Shown: positions 8,687 through 20,975, counted from the stretch's first letter. The stretch is 64,000 nucleotides of DNA from Symsagittifera roscoffensis (GCF_963678635.1 NC_087069.1:33439090-33503089); one strand, 5' to 3'. Program-made: numbers and translations. Notes: generated by a model not told the origin, from the sequence alone.

Positions 8687-9287
8687 CTAGGTACCTATCA
8701 ATTTCCGACCGACTTCTCTGCTCTCTGATTGGCCCTCATACCAACAGCCAATGAGAGAGCAGATAATAAAAAGTAAAAAAAGTTAGGCACGTAAAGGAGC
8801 AATTGAAAAAAATTTTTTCAGCTCCCACAAGAACTTCTACCTCAAACTGGTCAGTCCACAGAGCTTATCAGAGCTATGTGATTTAAATCAAGCTCGTAGG
8901 AGCTCGCTTGAGGTCTGTGAGATAGCTTGCCGAGCTCTGAGAGCTCGAACTTGAAAATAGTTAGGCTACGTACGGGAGCAATTGAAAAAATTTTGAGCTC
9001 ACACAAGGTGTACTAGCTTAAACTGGTCAGTCCACAGAGCTTATTCGAGCTCTGTGATTTAAATCAAGCTCATACAAGCTTGCCTGAGCTCTATGAGGTA
9101 GCTTGCCAAGCTCTGAGAGCTCGAAGCTCAAAAAAGTTAGGCTACGTACGGGAGCAATTGAACAGCTAGCTCGAGCTCATTTTCCAGCTGCGTCACCCCA
9201 ATGAGGGGGAAGCAGAGCTCAACCTATACCAGCTTGAGCTTGCTCTGGTCGAAGTTAGCTTGAGCTAAGCTCACTGTGAAGAAATAT

Positions 9288-9320
9288 AGAACTGATAGTT
9301 GGGTGGCCTTTAAAAAGGCC
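9288..9320 (-). terminator. H3 3' processing signal, copy 2
   Basis: Stem-loop 9305-9320; AGTTCT 9288-9293. Confidence 0.93.
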
Positions 9321-9350
9321 GGTTTGGTTGGTGTGGAGTACACCTAGAGC

Positions 9351-9767
<417 letters not shown>

Positions 9768-10469
9768 TCAGTTGAGTGTAGCTGAGTTGTAGATGTAGAA
9801 GTAGATTTTGGGTGTTGAATTTTGGACAAATCCGTGAGGTAACCAAGATATTCAGATCTCCAGAAGCCTTGAGAGCGCTCGACGTATAAAAAAATAGTTA
9901 GGCACGTAAAAGAGCAATAGAAGGAGAGCTCTGGTGAGTCGTTACTTATATATATTAAGGAGCATTTTCAACTATATATAGTAAAGTATGTGAAGTGCAG
10001 ACTATTTATACTTGGATTGGAGGTTACCCGCCAAAAGCGGCATAGGTGATTGGCCCGTGTCTGAGTGATAGCGGAAGCTCAAACTAAGCTCGAATCTGAT
10101 TGGCTGAGAAGTGAAAACTTGAAAATTTGGTGTTTCTGCCTCTAGAATTGACCCAAAGCTAACTTCAGCCAGCTAAAAGCTCACTTCAGCTTAAGCTAGC
10201 TGAATTGGACTTGTTAGCTAGCTTTGTAAGCCTAAACTTAGCTATTTCGAGCTGTAAGTTGGAGAGCAAAATGAAGCTCAAATCTGATTGGCTGAGACGT
10301 GAAAGCTTAAAATTTAGCAGTTTTTTAGCTCTAAAGTTGGTCTGGAGCTGATTTAAGCAAGTTACAAGCTCAGTTGAGCTTAGTAGCTCAAATTAGACGC
10401 TCAAAGCTAGCTGTTGAGAGCTCGAAATTGCATACAAGCCAATTTGAGCTTGCTAGCTAGAGTACAAAG

Positions 10470-10503
10470 AGAACTATGCTTTTTGGTGGCCTTTAAAAAG
10501 GCC
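10470..10503 (-). terminator. H2B 3' processing signal, copy 2
   Basis: Stem-loop 10488-10503; AGTTCT 10470-10475. Confidence 0.93.
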
Positions 10504-10546
10504 GGTTTGGTGTTGCTCAGAGCAACTAGTTGTAGAAGCTGATCGT

Positions 10547-10915
10547 CTACTTGGAGCTGGTGTACTTGGTGACGGCCTTGGTTCCCTCACTGACAGCATG
10601 CTTGGCCAGCTCTCCGGGCAACAGCAGTCTGACTGCGGTTTGGATCTCCCGGCTAGAGATGGTTGATCGCTTGTTGTAGTGGGCCAGTTTTGAAGCTTCA
10701 CCGGCGATTCTCTCGAAGATGTCGTTCACGAAGCTGTTCATGATCGACATAGCCTTGGATGAGATGCCGGTGTCAGGGTGGACCTGCTTCAGCACCTTGT
10801 AGATGTAGAGAGAGTAGGTCTCTCGCCTCTTCTTCTTCTTTTTCTTGTCTCCAGTGGGCTTCTTCTGGGCTTTGCCTGCCTTCTTGACTGCCTTTCCGCT
10901 GACTTTGGGTGCCAT
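10547..10915 (-). CDS. H2B: Histone H2B, copy 2 (promoter displaced by R2)
   Basis: Protein identical to copy 1. R2 lies 41 bp upstream of the ATG; the original promoter elements are beyond it, with CGATTTGAAC at 15357-15366. Expression would need read-through of the 4.35-kb element. Confidence 0.98.
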   Translation of the reverse strand: MAPKVSGKAVKKAGKAQKKPTGDKKKKKKRRETYSLYIYKVLKQVHPDTGISSKAMSIMNSFVNDIFERIAGEASKLAHYNKRSTISSREIQTAVRLLLPGELAKHAVSEGTKAVTKYTSSK

Positions 10916-10935
10916 TGTAGAGTTGTAGTTGTGGT

Positions 10936-10956
10936 GTTGTCGAGTTGTAGAAGCAG
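10936..10956. repeat. R2 target-site duplication, 3' side
   Basis: gttgtcgagttgtagaagca plus g, 21 bp, repeated at 15307-15327. Confidence 0.92.
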
Positions 10957-11127
10957 TGTAAGTATGTGTTGGTCTGTGACCAGTTAAGCTTCTGAAGCAG
11001 ACCTGCTGCTCTTTAAGCTGTTAACTTCCGGGTGTTGTTCATCTTGCGGAAAGTTGTTGTTGGAAAATTGCTTGTATTGGTGTGAGTCTGTGTCTGTTGA
11101 TTGTTGTAGAGTGTCGTTTGATGTTGT

Positions 11128-13791
11128 TCATCTTGCGGAAAGGTGTTGTTGGAAAATTGCTTGTATTGGTGTGAGTCTGTGTGCGTATGTGTCTGTTGAT
11201 TGTTGTAGAGTGTCTCGGATTAGTTCTTGTATCTTGGGGTTTGTCTGTGAAGCTCTTTTGAGGTAATTTGAGTTTAGTCTTGTTAGTTCATCTTGAATCG
11301 TCTTCATCCTGGTGATTTTATGTACTTCCTCTGTTGGTGTTAGTATTGGTAGATGGTAGGCTATTTTTAGTGCTCTGTTCTGCAATCTTTGTAAGTGACT
11401 TGTTGATGCGTTTGCCCACGAAGGTGATGCGTATGTGAATCCTGGTAGAATTGTTGATTGGTACAAAAACTTTAAGACTTTGGATTTGATGCCTTTGGCT
11501 CGTAGTACTAGTAGAAAATTGATTTTCCTTGTCGATTTGTCTTCAATTCTTTGTAGATAGTCTTTCCATGTCAGGTTGTTATTTAGGGTAACTCCAAGAA
11601 ATTTAGTGGTTGTTGATGGTTCGATCTCTTCGTTCTGTAGCATTAATTTGCAGTCATTCTTCTTGCGTCTTGTAAAAAGTACAAAGTTTGTCTTCTCCGG
11701 GTTCACGTCTATCTTCCATTTCTGGCACCATGCTTCAAGTTTGTTTAGGCCACCTTGTAGTCTGTGTGTTGCATTCTTGCTTGTGTTTGAACTTGTGTAA
11801 ATTGCTATGTCGTCGGCATATTGTGATATTGTTGTTAGACCTGCTTCTGGTTTGCTTACATAGATGTTGAAAAGGATTGGACTGATTACACTTCCTTGTG
11901 GTACTCCTGCACTGGGTGTGAAACTTTCGGCTTTGGCTTGGTGGTATACTACTGTTAACTGTCGGTCTGTCAGAAAACTCTTGGTCCATTTTACAATCCA
12001 CTTCGGACAGTTGATCTCTAGTAGTCTGTAGTATAAGCCTTCGTGCCAGACAGAGTCAAAGGCTCGTTGCACGTCTAGAAATGCTGCTGCAACGGGTTGC
12101 TTCCAGTTATTCTCTTTATAGATTGTCTCTGTTAGACAGAGTAAATTGTCGGTGGTGCATCGTTTGCTTCGGTATGCACTTTGAAAGTGTCCGAAGATGT
12201 CGTGATCTTCGCAGTGTACTAGTAGCTGCTCTTTGACAAAACATTCGCAGATCTTCCCGATACAGCTTGTAAGTGAGAGTGGTCTATAGTTTTTGGGATC
12301 TTTGTGGTCTTTCTCGGGTTTTGGTAACATTGATACTGTCGCTTGTTTCCAGCCTAAAGGAACGTAGCCACTTCTCAGCGATTGTACTATGATTTGTCTT
12401 AGTACTTCTAGTACGTTGATGGGCAGGTTTTTCATCGCTTTGTAGCTAACTTTGTCTTGTCCTGGGGCAGTGTTTTTTCTGTGATTGATCACGTCTTTGA
12501 GTTGCTTTAAGCTAATTTCTGTTTGTGCAAAACCTGTCTGTTCCAGTTGAAAGTCTTGGATTTTCGCCTGTGACACCTTGTCATGTACTTTCTGTTCATG
12601 CGTTAGAGCTGCCTGAGAGTTTGTTATATTTGTCGTCATGTTTGCTTTGAGCATCTTAGCGAAGTGGTTCGCAGCGTCTTGATTTGTCATTTTCAGTTTA
12701 CTCGTTCGTTTAGGTCTTGTGCCTGTGAGCTTTTTTACTGCTTTCCAGAAATTCTGTTGTGTTGGTCCTTTGTTCATTTCACTGAGTAGTTTGAGTTGGT
12801 TTTCTTCTTCTACTGTCTGTTTTAGCTGTCTGATGGCTTTCTTTGTTTTGTTTAGCTTTGTACACAGGTCTTTGTAGTCATTGGTGTCGTGTTGGTCATA
12901 TCGTCTCATCTTTTGTTTTTGTCGTTCAAGTTTGTGTTTGTTTCTGACTAGTTCGACTAGTTGTGGGTTCGTGAATTGGGGCTTGTGTTCTTTGAGGCTG
13001 CCTTGGTAGCATTTGTCAATGTGTTTGGCTATCTGGTCAGCTTCTCGAGCTAGACCTTCGTCAGTTTTGATTGAGTCAGGGTTGAACTTGTAGTTCGTTA
13101 CAGTACCTCTGAATTTTCGCCAGTTTGGTTTTGTGCATGTTCTCTTTGGAACAGTTAGTTCGTACTCTGCAATTGTCATGTAGTGATCGCTTGGTGTTGT
13201 GTCCGACACTTCAAAGTTCGTGCATAAGCAAGCCATTTTTGGTGATGCAAAGTGTAAGTCTAGGACTGAGTCACTTTGGTGTGTTGGTTCGGAACCGTTC
13301 AAGATGAAGTAGTTGTGCATGAGAGCGTCTACAACTCTTCCGTTGCTGTTGGTTGCTCTTGCTTTTGGGTTGACAGATTTGATCTGTGCGTTGAAGTCTC
13401 CAACGATGATGTGCTTTGGATCTTTTCCATTGAAAGTCACGTTCTCTATCTCTGCGTTTGGGCTAAGGTAAACACTTGTTACAGTGATACCCATTGTGTT
13501 GATCTTGATCGTCTCGCATACTTTTCTTCGTTCTCTGTGGTTTTGGTTTATGTGCTGTGCTTGTTCCAGTACTTGGTACTGTATGTTGTCTCTGATGTAA
13601 ATTGCCGAGCCTGTGACACTGTCACAGATTGCCGCTGCAAGGTTAAAGTTTTGTAGTTTTGGTGGATGTTTGGTTTTTGTTTCGTTGAAGCAGACTATAG
13701 TGATGTTGTGTTTCGCTAGAAGATCTTGGATCTCCAGTTTGTGCTTGTTTATACTTCTGCAGTTGAGTTGTGCTATCTTGAGTCTATTCAT
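11128..13791 (-). CDS. R2 ORF2: APE endonuclease and reverse transcriptase
   Basis: 887 aa, uninterrupted, with all the endonuclease and YADD motifs described for R1. It differs from R1 and R5 at D319A and E401K, both in the linker. ATGA overlap with ORF1 at 13788-13791. Confidence 0.95.
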   Translation of the reverse strand: MNRLKIAQLNCRSINKHKLEIQDLLAKHNITIVCFNETKTKHPPKLQNFNLAAAICDSVTGSAIYIRDNIQYQVLEQAQHINQNHRERRKVCETIKINTMGITVTSVYLSPNAEIENVTFNGKDPKHIIVGDFNAQIKSVNPKARATNSNGRVVDALMHNYFILNGSEPTHQSDSVLDLHFASPKMACLCTNFEVSDTTPSDHYMTIAEYELTVPKRTCTKPNWRKFRGTVTNYKFNPDSIKTDEGLAREADQIAKHIDKCYQGSLKEHKPQFTNPQLVELVRNKHKLERQKQKMRRYDQHDTNDYKDLCTKLNKTKKAIRQLKQTVEEENQLKLLSEMNKGPTQQNFWKAVKKLTGTRPKRTSKLKMTNQDAANHFAKMLKANMTTNITNSQAALTHEQKVHDKVSQAKIQDFQLEQTGFAQTEISLKQLKDVINHRKNTAPGQDKVSYKAMKNLPINVLEVLRQIIVQSLRSGYVPLGWKQATVSMLPKPEKDHKDPKNYRPLSLTSCIGKICECFVKEQLLVHCEDHDIFGHFQSAYRSKRCTTDNLLCLTETIYKENNWKQPVAAAFLDVQRAFDSVWHEGLYYRLLEINCPKWIVKWTKSFLTDRQLTVVYHQAKAESFTPSAGVPQGSVISPILFNIYVSKPEAGLTTISQYADDIAIYTSSNTSKNATHRLQGGLNKLEAWCQKWKIDVNPEKTNFVLFTRRKKNDCKLMLQNEEIEPSTTTKFLGVTLNNNLTWKDYLQRIEDKSTRKINFLLVLRAKGIKSKVLKFLYQSTILPGFTYASPSWANASTSHLQRLQNRALKIAYHLPILTPTEEVHKITRMKTIQDELTRLNSNYLKRASQTNPKIQELIRDTLQQSTDTYAHRLTPIQAIFQQHLSAR

Positions 13792-15284
13792 TTTGGTTTG
13801 TTGTTGTTGTTTTGATTTCGGGAGCTACTATGTCTGCTGCTGCTTGCTTCTCTGTGTGTTTTTGTATTTTGTTTTGCTTTTATGTTTGATGTTAACAGCT
13901 CAGTGAAATCTATTTTCTCGAATTGAGTTCTAACTGCATTGCTGACTGTTTCGTTAATTTTCTCACATGATTTAGCGACAGCTTTGGTGATTGCATCGGT
14001 TATCTTTTCGTCCATGGCTTTTTGCACTGCTTTTTCGACTTGATCGGCTATTGTAGTTTCAACAGTTTCTTTAATGTACTGCTGTATGTCCTCTTTGCTC
14101 ATGGTTGGTTGTGGTTTGACTGCTTGAGCGTAGTTGTTTTGCACAGTTCGTTGCAGATGTTTGACTGCTTGAGCGTAGTTTTGCACTTTTGGTTGTGCTT
14201 TTTGGGCTTCGACTTGAGCTGTCTTGTAAACCGGGCATCCTTTGTACTGCGCCGGGTGTTCGCCTCTGCAATTGATGCATTGAACTTGCTGCTTTGGAGT
14301 TTTGCAGTCTCTGACTGCATGGTTGTCGCCACATCTGAGGCATCGTTGCTGGTTCGGACAGTTTATGGCCATATGGCCGAAATTTTGGCATTTGTAACAC
14401 TGTGTTACTCGTGGTTCTGTTTTGGATGCTTCGCATCGTTTTCGTTCGTTGCAGATGTAGACCCCAATGTCGATTGCCTTTCTGCAGGCTGCGTCATCAT
14501 CTGTGAAAACTCTGATGAGTTGTGTTGGCTTGTCTAGGCTTCTGCTTTGGATTCGGAAGAGCTTTGCTACCTTGATGTTGTTGATCTCCTCAAGTTCAGA
14601 TTGGATGTCAGCTTCGCTGAGTTGTTCACTGACTCTTGAGATAACAAAGCTGGAAGTTTGTTTCTTGTTGGGTTGATTTGTCTTGTGTTGTCTGCCTCCG
14701 ATTTTTACTCCCGTGTCGGGAAACAGGTTTTCGAGGTTGGTTTGGGTGATAATTTGGGCTATTTGAGGCGATTCAGGCTTGATTGAATAGCCTAGGCCAG
14801 TCTTGAGGTCCCTGGTTTGACCAGGATATTGTACTTTAGTCAGGTTACGTATTGATTTGGTGAAAGTCATTCGGCTTGGAATTTTGTCTTTTGCAAAGCT
14901 TATGTAGATAATGTTCGTGAAGTGTTGCTTTGAGCTTGTGAAGGGTCTTTTGTTGCTTTGAGCTTGTGATTCTTCCGCTTTGCGCTTTCGATTAGTTGCT
15001 TGACTTTGCTCCATTGTCGGTTGCCTTTTAGGCGAAGCGTCATCAAGATTGTCTTGCCAGTTTTCTGAATGCATTGTCGGTTGCCCTTTGGGCACATTCT
15101 TGAACTGTTGTCGTTTTACTGTGTTGTAAGCAGCATGTTGATCTTGGTTTGGTCCCATTGTCAGTTGCCTTTGAGGCGAGGCCTTTCCTTGATCATTGCT
15201 TGTTGGTGTCAGGCTTCCTTCGATTATTAACTCGGAATTAGATTCGTCGTCGCTTTGGTCGTAGTTTGCGATTGCTGATGCCAT
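13788..15284 (-). CDS. R2 ORF1: Gag-like nucleic-acid-binding protein
   Basis: 498 codons from the ATG at 15282-15284 (MASAIANY). It would coat element RNA and form the ribonucleoprotein. The N-terminal third is acidic, then glutamine- and serine-rich, with repeated RQxTM motifs. A central domain precedes three zinc knuckles: C296-x2-C-x4-H-x4-C309, C315-x2-C-x3-H-x4-C327 and C336-x2-C-x3-H-x6-C350, the arrangement seen in jockey-type ORF1 proteins. A charged, probably helical C-terminus follows. Private changes are E to G in the PDTGVK segment and L to A in DDDAACRK. The longer start used in R5 is lost to truncation here. Confidence 0.93.
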   Translation of the reverse strand: MASAIANYDQSDDESNSELIIEGSLTPTSNDQGKASPQRQLTMGPNQDQHAAYNTVKRQQFKNVPKGQPTMHSENWQDNLDDASPKRQPTMEQSQATNRKRKAEESQAQSNKRPFTSSKQHFTNIIYISFAKDKIPSRMTFTKSIRNLTKVQYPGQTRDLKTGLGYSIKPESPQIAQIITQTNLENLFPDTGVKIGGRQHKTNQPNKKQTSSFVISRVSEQLSEADIQSELEEINNIKVAKLFRIQSRSLDKPTQLIRVFTDDDAACRKAIDIGVYICNERKRCEASKTEPRVTQCYKCQNFGHMAINCPNQQRCLRCGDNHAVRDCKTPKQQVQCINCRGEHPAQYKGCPVYKTAQVEAQKAQPKVQNYAQAVKHLQRTVQNNYAQAVKPQPTMSKEDIQQYIKETVETTIADQVEKAVQKAMDEKITDAITKAVAKSCEKINETVSNAVRTQFEKIDFTELLTSNIKAKQNTKTHREASSSRHSSSRNQNNNNKPK

Positions 15285-15306
15285 TTGGGAGTTAAGGGAT
15301 GATGGC

Positions 15307-15327
15307 GTTGTCGAGTTGTAGAAGCAG
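15307..15327. repeat. R2 target-site duplication, 5' side
   Basis: 21-bp match to 10936-10956; 29 bp separate it from CGATTTGAAC at 15357-15366. Confidence 0.92.
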
Positions 15328-15523
15328 CAAAAAGCGAAGCTAACTTAAAAAACTGTGTTCAAATCGAGCTCGAAGAATGCTCAATTCTGATTGGCTCTCA
15401 GCTCCAAGCTTATTTTGGCTTCAATTTTTAATTTCTACGTCACTTTGAGGCTATTTAGGATTGCTAGGATGTCTCAGCTTACTGTTTGTATTCCAGTTAA
15501 GCTTGCTGGGCTTGATAGAAGAT

Positions 15524-15556
15524 AGAACTAGTAGATTGGTGGCCTTTAAAAAGGCC
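15524..15556 (-). terminator. H2A 3' processing signal, copy 2
   Basis: Stem-loop 15541-15556; AGTTCT 15524-15529. Confidence 0.93.
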
Positions 15557-15606
15557 GGTTTGGTGTTGAAGCTTGAAAGCTAGCAACTGGTTGAGGTAGA
15601 AGCTCT

Positions 15607-16008
15607 TTACTTCTTGTCAGACTTGGGCTGAGACGAAGACTGCTTCTTGGGTAGGAGCACAGCCTGGATGTTTGGCAGCACACCGCCCTGAGCAATGGTC
15701 ACTCCGTGGAGCAGCTTGTTCATCTCTTCGTCGTTCCTGATGGCCAACTGCAAGTGTCTGGGGATGATCCTGGACTTCTTGTTGTCTTTGGCAGCGTTGC
15801 CAGCCAGCTCAAGGATCTCAGCAGTCAAGTACTCGAGCACAGCAGCAAGGTAGACTGGGGCTCCAGCACCAACTCGCTCAGCGTAGTTGCCCTTGCGGAT
15901 GAATCGGTGGATTCTTCCAACAGGGAACTGCAGTCCAGCTCGGCTTGATCGGGTCTTGGCCTTGGCTCCAACTTTGCCGCTCTTCGATTTTCCTCCTTTG
16001 CCTGACAT
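15607..16008 (-). CDS. H2A: Histone H2A, copy 2 (L96M)
   Basis: Intact gene with a normal promoter. One coding change: Leu96 to Met, within the acidic-patch segment [10 protein letters not shown]. It is the only H2A copy with this change. Confidence 0.98.
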   Translation of the reverse strand: MSGKGGKSKSGKVGAKAKTRSSRAGLQFPVGRIHRFIRKGNYAERVGAGAPVYLAAVLEYLTAEILELAGNAAKDNKKSRIIPRHLQLAIRNDEEMNKLLHGVTIAQGGVLPNIQAVLLPKKQSSSQPKSDKK

Positions 16009-16048
16009 CGTGTTGTAGTTGTAGCTGTTGTGGTAGAAGTTGTAGATT

Positions 16049-16066
16049 GACGATTGACTTTACCCG
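16049..16066 (-). other. Empty H2A target site of the retrotransposon
   Basis: gacgattgactttacccg without an insertion. The cut used by R1 and R5 is at 16066/16067, 58 bp upstream of the ATG and 29 bp from CGATTTGAAC. Confidence 0.9.
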
Positions 16067-16095
16067 CAATTTGGCTCCCTGTCTTAGGGTAGTAA

Positions 16096-16134
16096 GTTCA
16101 AATCGGCCACCAAGATGGGAGAGCCAATCAGAAT
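16096..16134 (-). promoter_or_regulatory. H2A promoter elements (intact copy)
   Basis: CGATTTGAAC (16096-16105), identical to the H2B motif, and a CCAAT element read from the + strand, agagccaatcagaat (16120-16134), which is the H2B element in reverse orientation. No TATA box is seen. Confidence 0.6.
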
Positions 16135-16244
16135 CCAGCTAGCATTTTAAGTTATTTTAGAGATGCTGAAAGCTCTACACTAACTAGCTGAGCTTGTTAA
16201 GAGCTCTAGCAGAGCTCGTTAGAGCTCTAGTAGAGCTTGACTTA

Positions 16245-16278
16245 AGAACTGAGATAGTTGGTGGCCTTTAAAAAGGCC
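16245..16278 (-). terminator. H4 3' processing signal, copy 3
   Basis: Stem-loop 16263-16278; AGTTCT 16245-16250. Confidence 0.93.
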
Positions 16279-16321
16279 GGTTTGGTGCTGCAGCTAGGAG
16301 AGCAGCTGGCTAAGAAGCTTC

Positions 16322-16699
<378 letters not shown>

Positions 16700-17300
16700 C
16701 TAGGTATCTATCAATTTCCGACCGACTTCTCTGCTCTCTGATTGGCCCTCATACCAACAGCCAATGAGAGAGCAGATAATAAAAAGTAAAAAAAGTTAGG
16801 CACGTAAAGGAGCAATTGAAAAAAAAATTTTGAGCTCCCACAAGAACTTCTACCTCAAACTGGTCAGTCCACAGAGCTTATCAGAGCTATGTGATTTAAA
16901 TCAAGCTCGTAGGAGCTCGCTTGAGGTCTGTGAGATAGCTTGCCGAGCTCTGAGAGCTCGAACTTGAAAATAGTTAGGCTACGTACGGGAGCAATTGAAA
17001 AAATTTTGAGCTCACACAAGGTGTACTAGCTTAAACTGGTCAGTCCACAGAGCTTATTCGAGCTCTGTGATTTAAATCAAGCTCATACAAGCTTGCCTGA
17101 GCTCTATGAGGTAGCTTGCCAAGCTCTGAGAGCTCGAAGCTCAAAAAAGTTAGGCTACGTACGGGAGCAATTGAACAGCTAGCTCGAGCTCATTTTCCAG
17201 CTGCGTCACCCCAATGAGGGGGAAGCAGAGCTCAACCTATACCAGCTTGAGCTTGCTCTGGTCGAAGTTAGCTTGAGCTAAGCTCACTGTGAAGAAATAT

Positions 17301-17333
17301 AGAACTGATAGTTGGGTGGCCTTTAAAAAGGCC
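17301..17333 (-). terminator. H3 3' processing signal, copy 3
   Basis: Stem-loop 17318-17333; AGTTCT 17301-17306. Confidence 0.93.
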
Positions 17334-17363
17334 GGTTTGGTTGGTGTGGAGTACACCTAGAGC

Positions 17364-17780
<417 letters not shown>

Positions 17781-18482
17781 TCAGTTGAGTGTAGCTGAGT
17801 TGTAGATGTAGAAGTAGATTTTGGGTGTTGAATTTTGGACAAATCCGTGAGGTAACCAAGATATTCAGATCTCCAGAAGCCTTGAGAGCGCTCGACGTAT
17901 AAAAAAATAGTTAGGCACGTAAAAGAGCAATAGAAGGAGAGCTCTGGTGAGTCGTTACTTATATATATTAAGGAGCATTTTCAACTATATATAGTAAAGT
18001 ATGTGAAGTGCAGACTATTTATACTTGGATTGGAGGTTACCCGCCAAAAGCGGCATAGGTGATTGGCCCGTGTCTGAGTGATAGCGGAAGCTCAAACTAA
18101 GCTCGAATCTGATTGGCTGAGAAGTGAAAACTTGAAAATTTGGTGTTTCTGCCTCTAGAATTGACCCAAAGCTAACTTCAGCCAGCTAAAAGCTCACTTC
18201 AGCTTAAGCTAGCTGAATTGGACTTGTTAGCTAGCTTTGTAAGCCTAAACTTAGCTATTTCGAGCTGTAAGTTGGAGAGCAAAATGAAGCTCAAATCTGA
18301 TTGGCTGAGACGTGAAAGCTTAAAATTTAGCAGTTTTTTAGCTCTAAAGTTGGTCTGGAGCTGATTTAAGCAAGTTACAAGCTCAGTTGAGCTTAGTAGC
18401 TCAAATTAGACGCTCAAAGCTAGCTGTTGAGAGCTCGAAATTGCATACAAGCCAATTTGAGCTTGCTAGCTAGAGTACAAAG

Positions 18483-18516
18483 AGAACTATGCTTTTTGGT
18501 GGCCTTTAAAAAGGCC
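18483..18516 (-). terminator. H2B 3' processing signal, copy 3
   Basis: Stem-loop 18501-18516; AGTTCT 18483-18488. Confidence 0.93.
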
Positions 18517-18559
18517 GGTTTGGTGTTGCTCAGAGCAACTAGTTGTAGAAGCTGATCGT

Positions 18560-18928
18560 CTACTTGGAGCTGGTGTACTTGGTGACGGCCTTGGTGCCCT
18601 CACTGACAGCATGCTTGGCCAGCTCTCCGGGCAACAGCAGTCTGACTGCGGTTTGGATCTCCCGGCTAGAGATGGTTGATCGCTTGTTGTAGTGGGCCAG
18701 TTTTGAAGCTTCACCGGCGATTCTCTCGAAGATGTCGTTCACGAAGCTGTTCATGATCGACATAGCCTTGGATGAGATGCCGGTGTCAGGGTGGACCTGC
18801 TTCAGCACCTTGTAGATGTAGAGAGAGTAGGTCTCTCGCCTCTTCTTCTTCTTTTTCTTGTCTCCAGTGGGCTTCTTCTGGGCTTTGCCTGCCTTCTTGA
18901 CTGCCTTTCCGCTGACTTTGGGTGCCAT
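18560..18928 (-). CDS. H2B: Histone H2B, copy 3
   Basis: Protein identical to copy 1; one silent change near 18597. Promoter intact and target site empty. Confidence 0.99.
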   Translation of the reverse strand: MAPKVSGKAVKKAGKAQKKPTGDKKKKKKRRETYSLYIYKVLKQVHPDTGISSKAMSIMNSFVNDIFERIAGEASKLAHYNKRSTISSREIQTAVRLLLPGELAKHAVSEGTKAVTKYTSSK

Positions 18929-19165
18929 TGTAGAGTTGTAGTTGTGGTGTTGTCGAGTTGTAGAAGCAGCAAAAAGCGAAGCTAACTTAAAAAACTGTGT
19001 TCAAATCGAGCTCGAAGAATGCTCAATTCTGATTGGCTCTCAGCTCCAAGCTTATTTTGGCTTCAATTTTTAATTTCTACGTCACTTTGAGGCTATTTAG
19101 GATTGCTAGGATGTCTCAGCTTACTGTTTGTATTCCAGTTAAGCTTGCTGGGCTTGATAGAAGAT

Positions 19166-19198
19166 AGAACTAGTAGATTGGTGGCCTTTAAAAAGGCC
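19166..19198 (-). terminator. H2A 3' processing signal, copy 3
   Basis: Stem-loop 19183-19198; AGTTCT 19166-19171. Confidence 0.93.
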
Positions 19199-19248
19199 GG
19201 TTTGGTGTTGAAGCTTGAAAGCTAGCAACTGGTTGAGGTAGAAGCTCT

Positions 19249-19650
19249 TTACTTCTTGTCAGACTTGGGCTGAGACGAAGACTGCTTCTTGGGTAGGAGC
19301 ACAGCCTGGATGTTTGGCAGCACACCGCCCTGAGCAATGGTCACTCCGTGGAGCAGCTTGTTCAACTCTTCGTCGTTCCTGATGGCCAACTGCAAGTGTC
19401 TGGGGATGATCCTGGACTTCTTGTTGTCTTTGGCAGCGTTGCCAGCCAGCTCAAGGATCTCAGCAGTCAAGTACTCGAGCACAGCAGCAAGGTAGACTGG
19501 GGCTCCAGCACCAACTCGCTCAGCGTAGTTGCCCTTGCGGATGAATCGGTGGATTCTTCCAACAGGGAACTGCAGTCCAGCTCGGCTTGATCGGGTCTTG
19601 GCCTTGGCTCCAACTTTGCCGCTCTTCGATTTTCCTCCTTTGCCTGACAT
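19249..19650 (-). CDS. H2A: Histone H2A, copy 3
   Basis: Protein identical to copy 1, with an intact promoter. Confidence 0.99.
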   Translation of the reverse strand: MSGKGGKSKSGKVGAKAKTRSSRAGLQFPVGRIHRFIRKGNYAERVGAGAPVYLAAVLEYLTAEILELAGNAAKDNKKSRIIPRHLQLAIRNDEELNKLLHGVTIAQGGVLPNIQAVLLPKKQSSSQPKSDKK

Positions 19651-19886
19651 CGTGTTGTAGTTGTAGCTGTTGTGGTAGAAGTTGTAGATTGACGATTGAC
19701 TTTACCCGCAATTTGGCTCCCTGTCTTAGGGTAGTAAGTTCAAATCGGCCACCAAGATGGGAGAGCCAATCAGAATCCAGCTAGCATTTTAAGTTATTTT
19801 AGATATGCTGAAAGCTCTACACTAACTAGCTGAGCTTGTTAAGAGCTCTAGCAGAGCTCGTTAGAGCTCTAGTAGAGCTTGACTTA

Positions 19887-19920
19887 AGAACTGAGATAGT
19901 TGGTGGCCTTTAAAAAGGCC
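19887..19920 (-). terminator. H4 3' processing signal, copy 4
   Basis: Stem-loop 19905-19920; AGTTCT 19887-19892. Confidence 0.93.
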
Positions 19921-19963
19921 GGTTTGGTGCTGCAGCTAGGAGAGCAGCTGGCTAAGAAGCTTC

Positions 19964-20341
<378 letters not shown>

Positions 20342-20942
20342 CTAGGTATCTATCAATTTCCGACCGACTTCTCTGCTCTCTGATTGGCCCTCATACCAAC
20401 AGCCAATGAGAGAGCAGATAATAAAAAGTAAAAAAAGTTAGGCACGTAAAGGAGCAATTGAAAAAAAAATTTTGAGCTCCCACAAGAACTTCTACCTCAA
20501 ACTGGTCAGTCCACAGAGCTTATCAGAGCTATGTGATTTAAATCAAGCTCGTAGGAGCTCGCTTGAGGTCTGTGAGATAGCTTGCCGAGCTCTGAGAGCT
20601 CGAACTTGAAATTAGTTAGGCTACGTACGGGAGCAATTGAAAAAATTTTGAGCTCACACAAGGTGTACTAGCTTAAACTGGTCAGTCCACAGAGCTTATT
20701 CGAGCTCTGTGATTTAAATCAAGCTCATACAAGCTTGCCTGAGCTCTATGAGGTAGCTTGCCAAGCTCTGAGAGCTCGAAGCTCAAAAAAGTTAGGCTAC
20801 GTACGGGAGCAATTGAACAGCTAGCTCGAGCTCATTTTCCAGCTGCGTCACCCCAATGAGGGGGAAGCAGAGCTCAACCTATACCAGCTTGAGCTTGCTC
20901 TGGTCGAAGTTAGCTTGAGCTAAGCTCACTGTGAAGAAATAT

Positions 20943-20975
20943 AGAACTGATAGTTGGGTGGCCTTTAAAAAGGCC
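20943..20975 (-). terminator. H3 3' processing signal, copy 4
   Basis: Stem-loop 20960-20975; AGTTCT 20943-20948. Confidence 0.93.

Larger units (their letters stand above)
10957..15306 (-). mobile_element. R2: LINE inserted upstream of H2B
   Basis: Near-full-length copy, 4,350 bp, 5'-truncated two bases into the first ORF1 ATG (15306). The second ATG, at 15284, still opens ORF1. 3' UTR 10957-11127. Shares K401 in ORF2 and I307 in ORF1 with R6, the other long copy at the H2B site. Confidence 0.95.
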
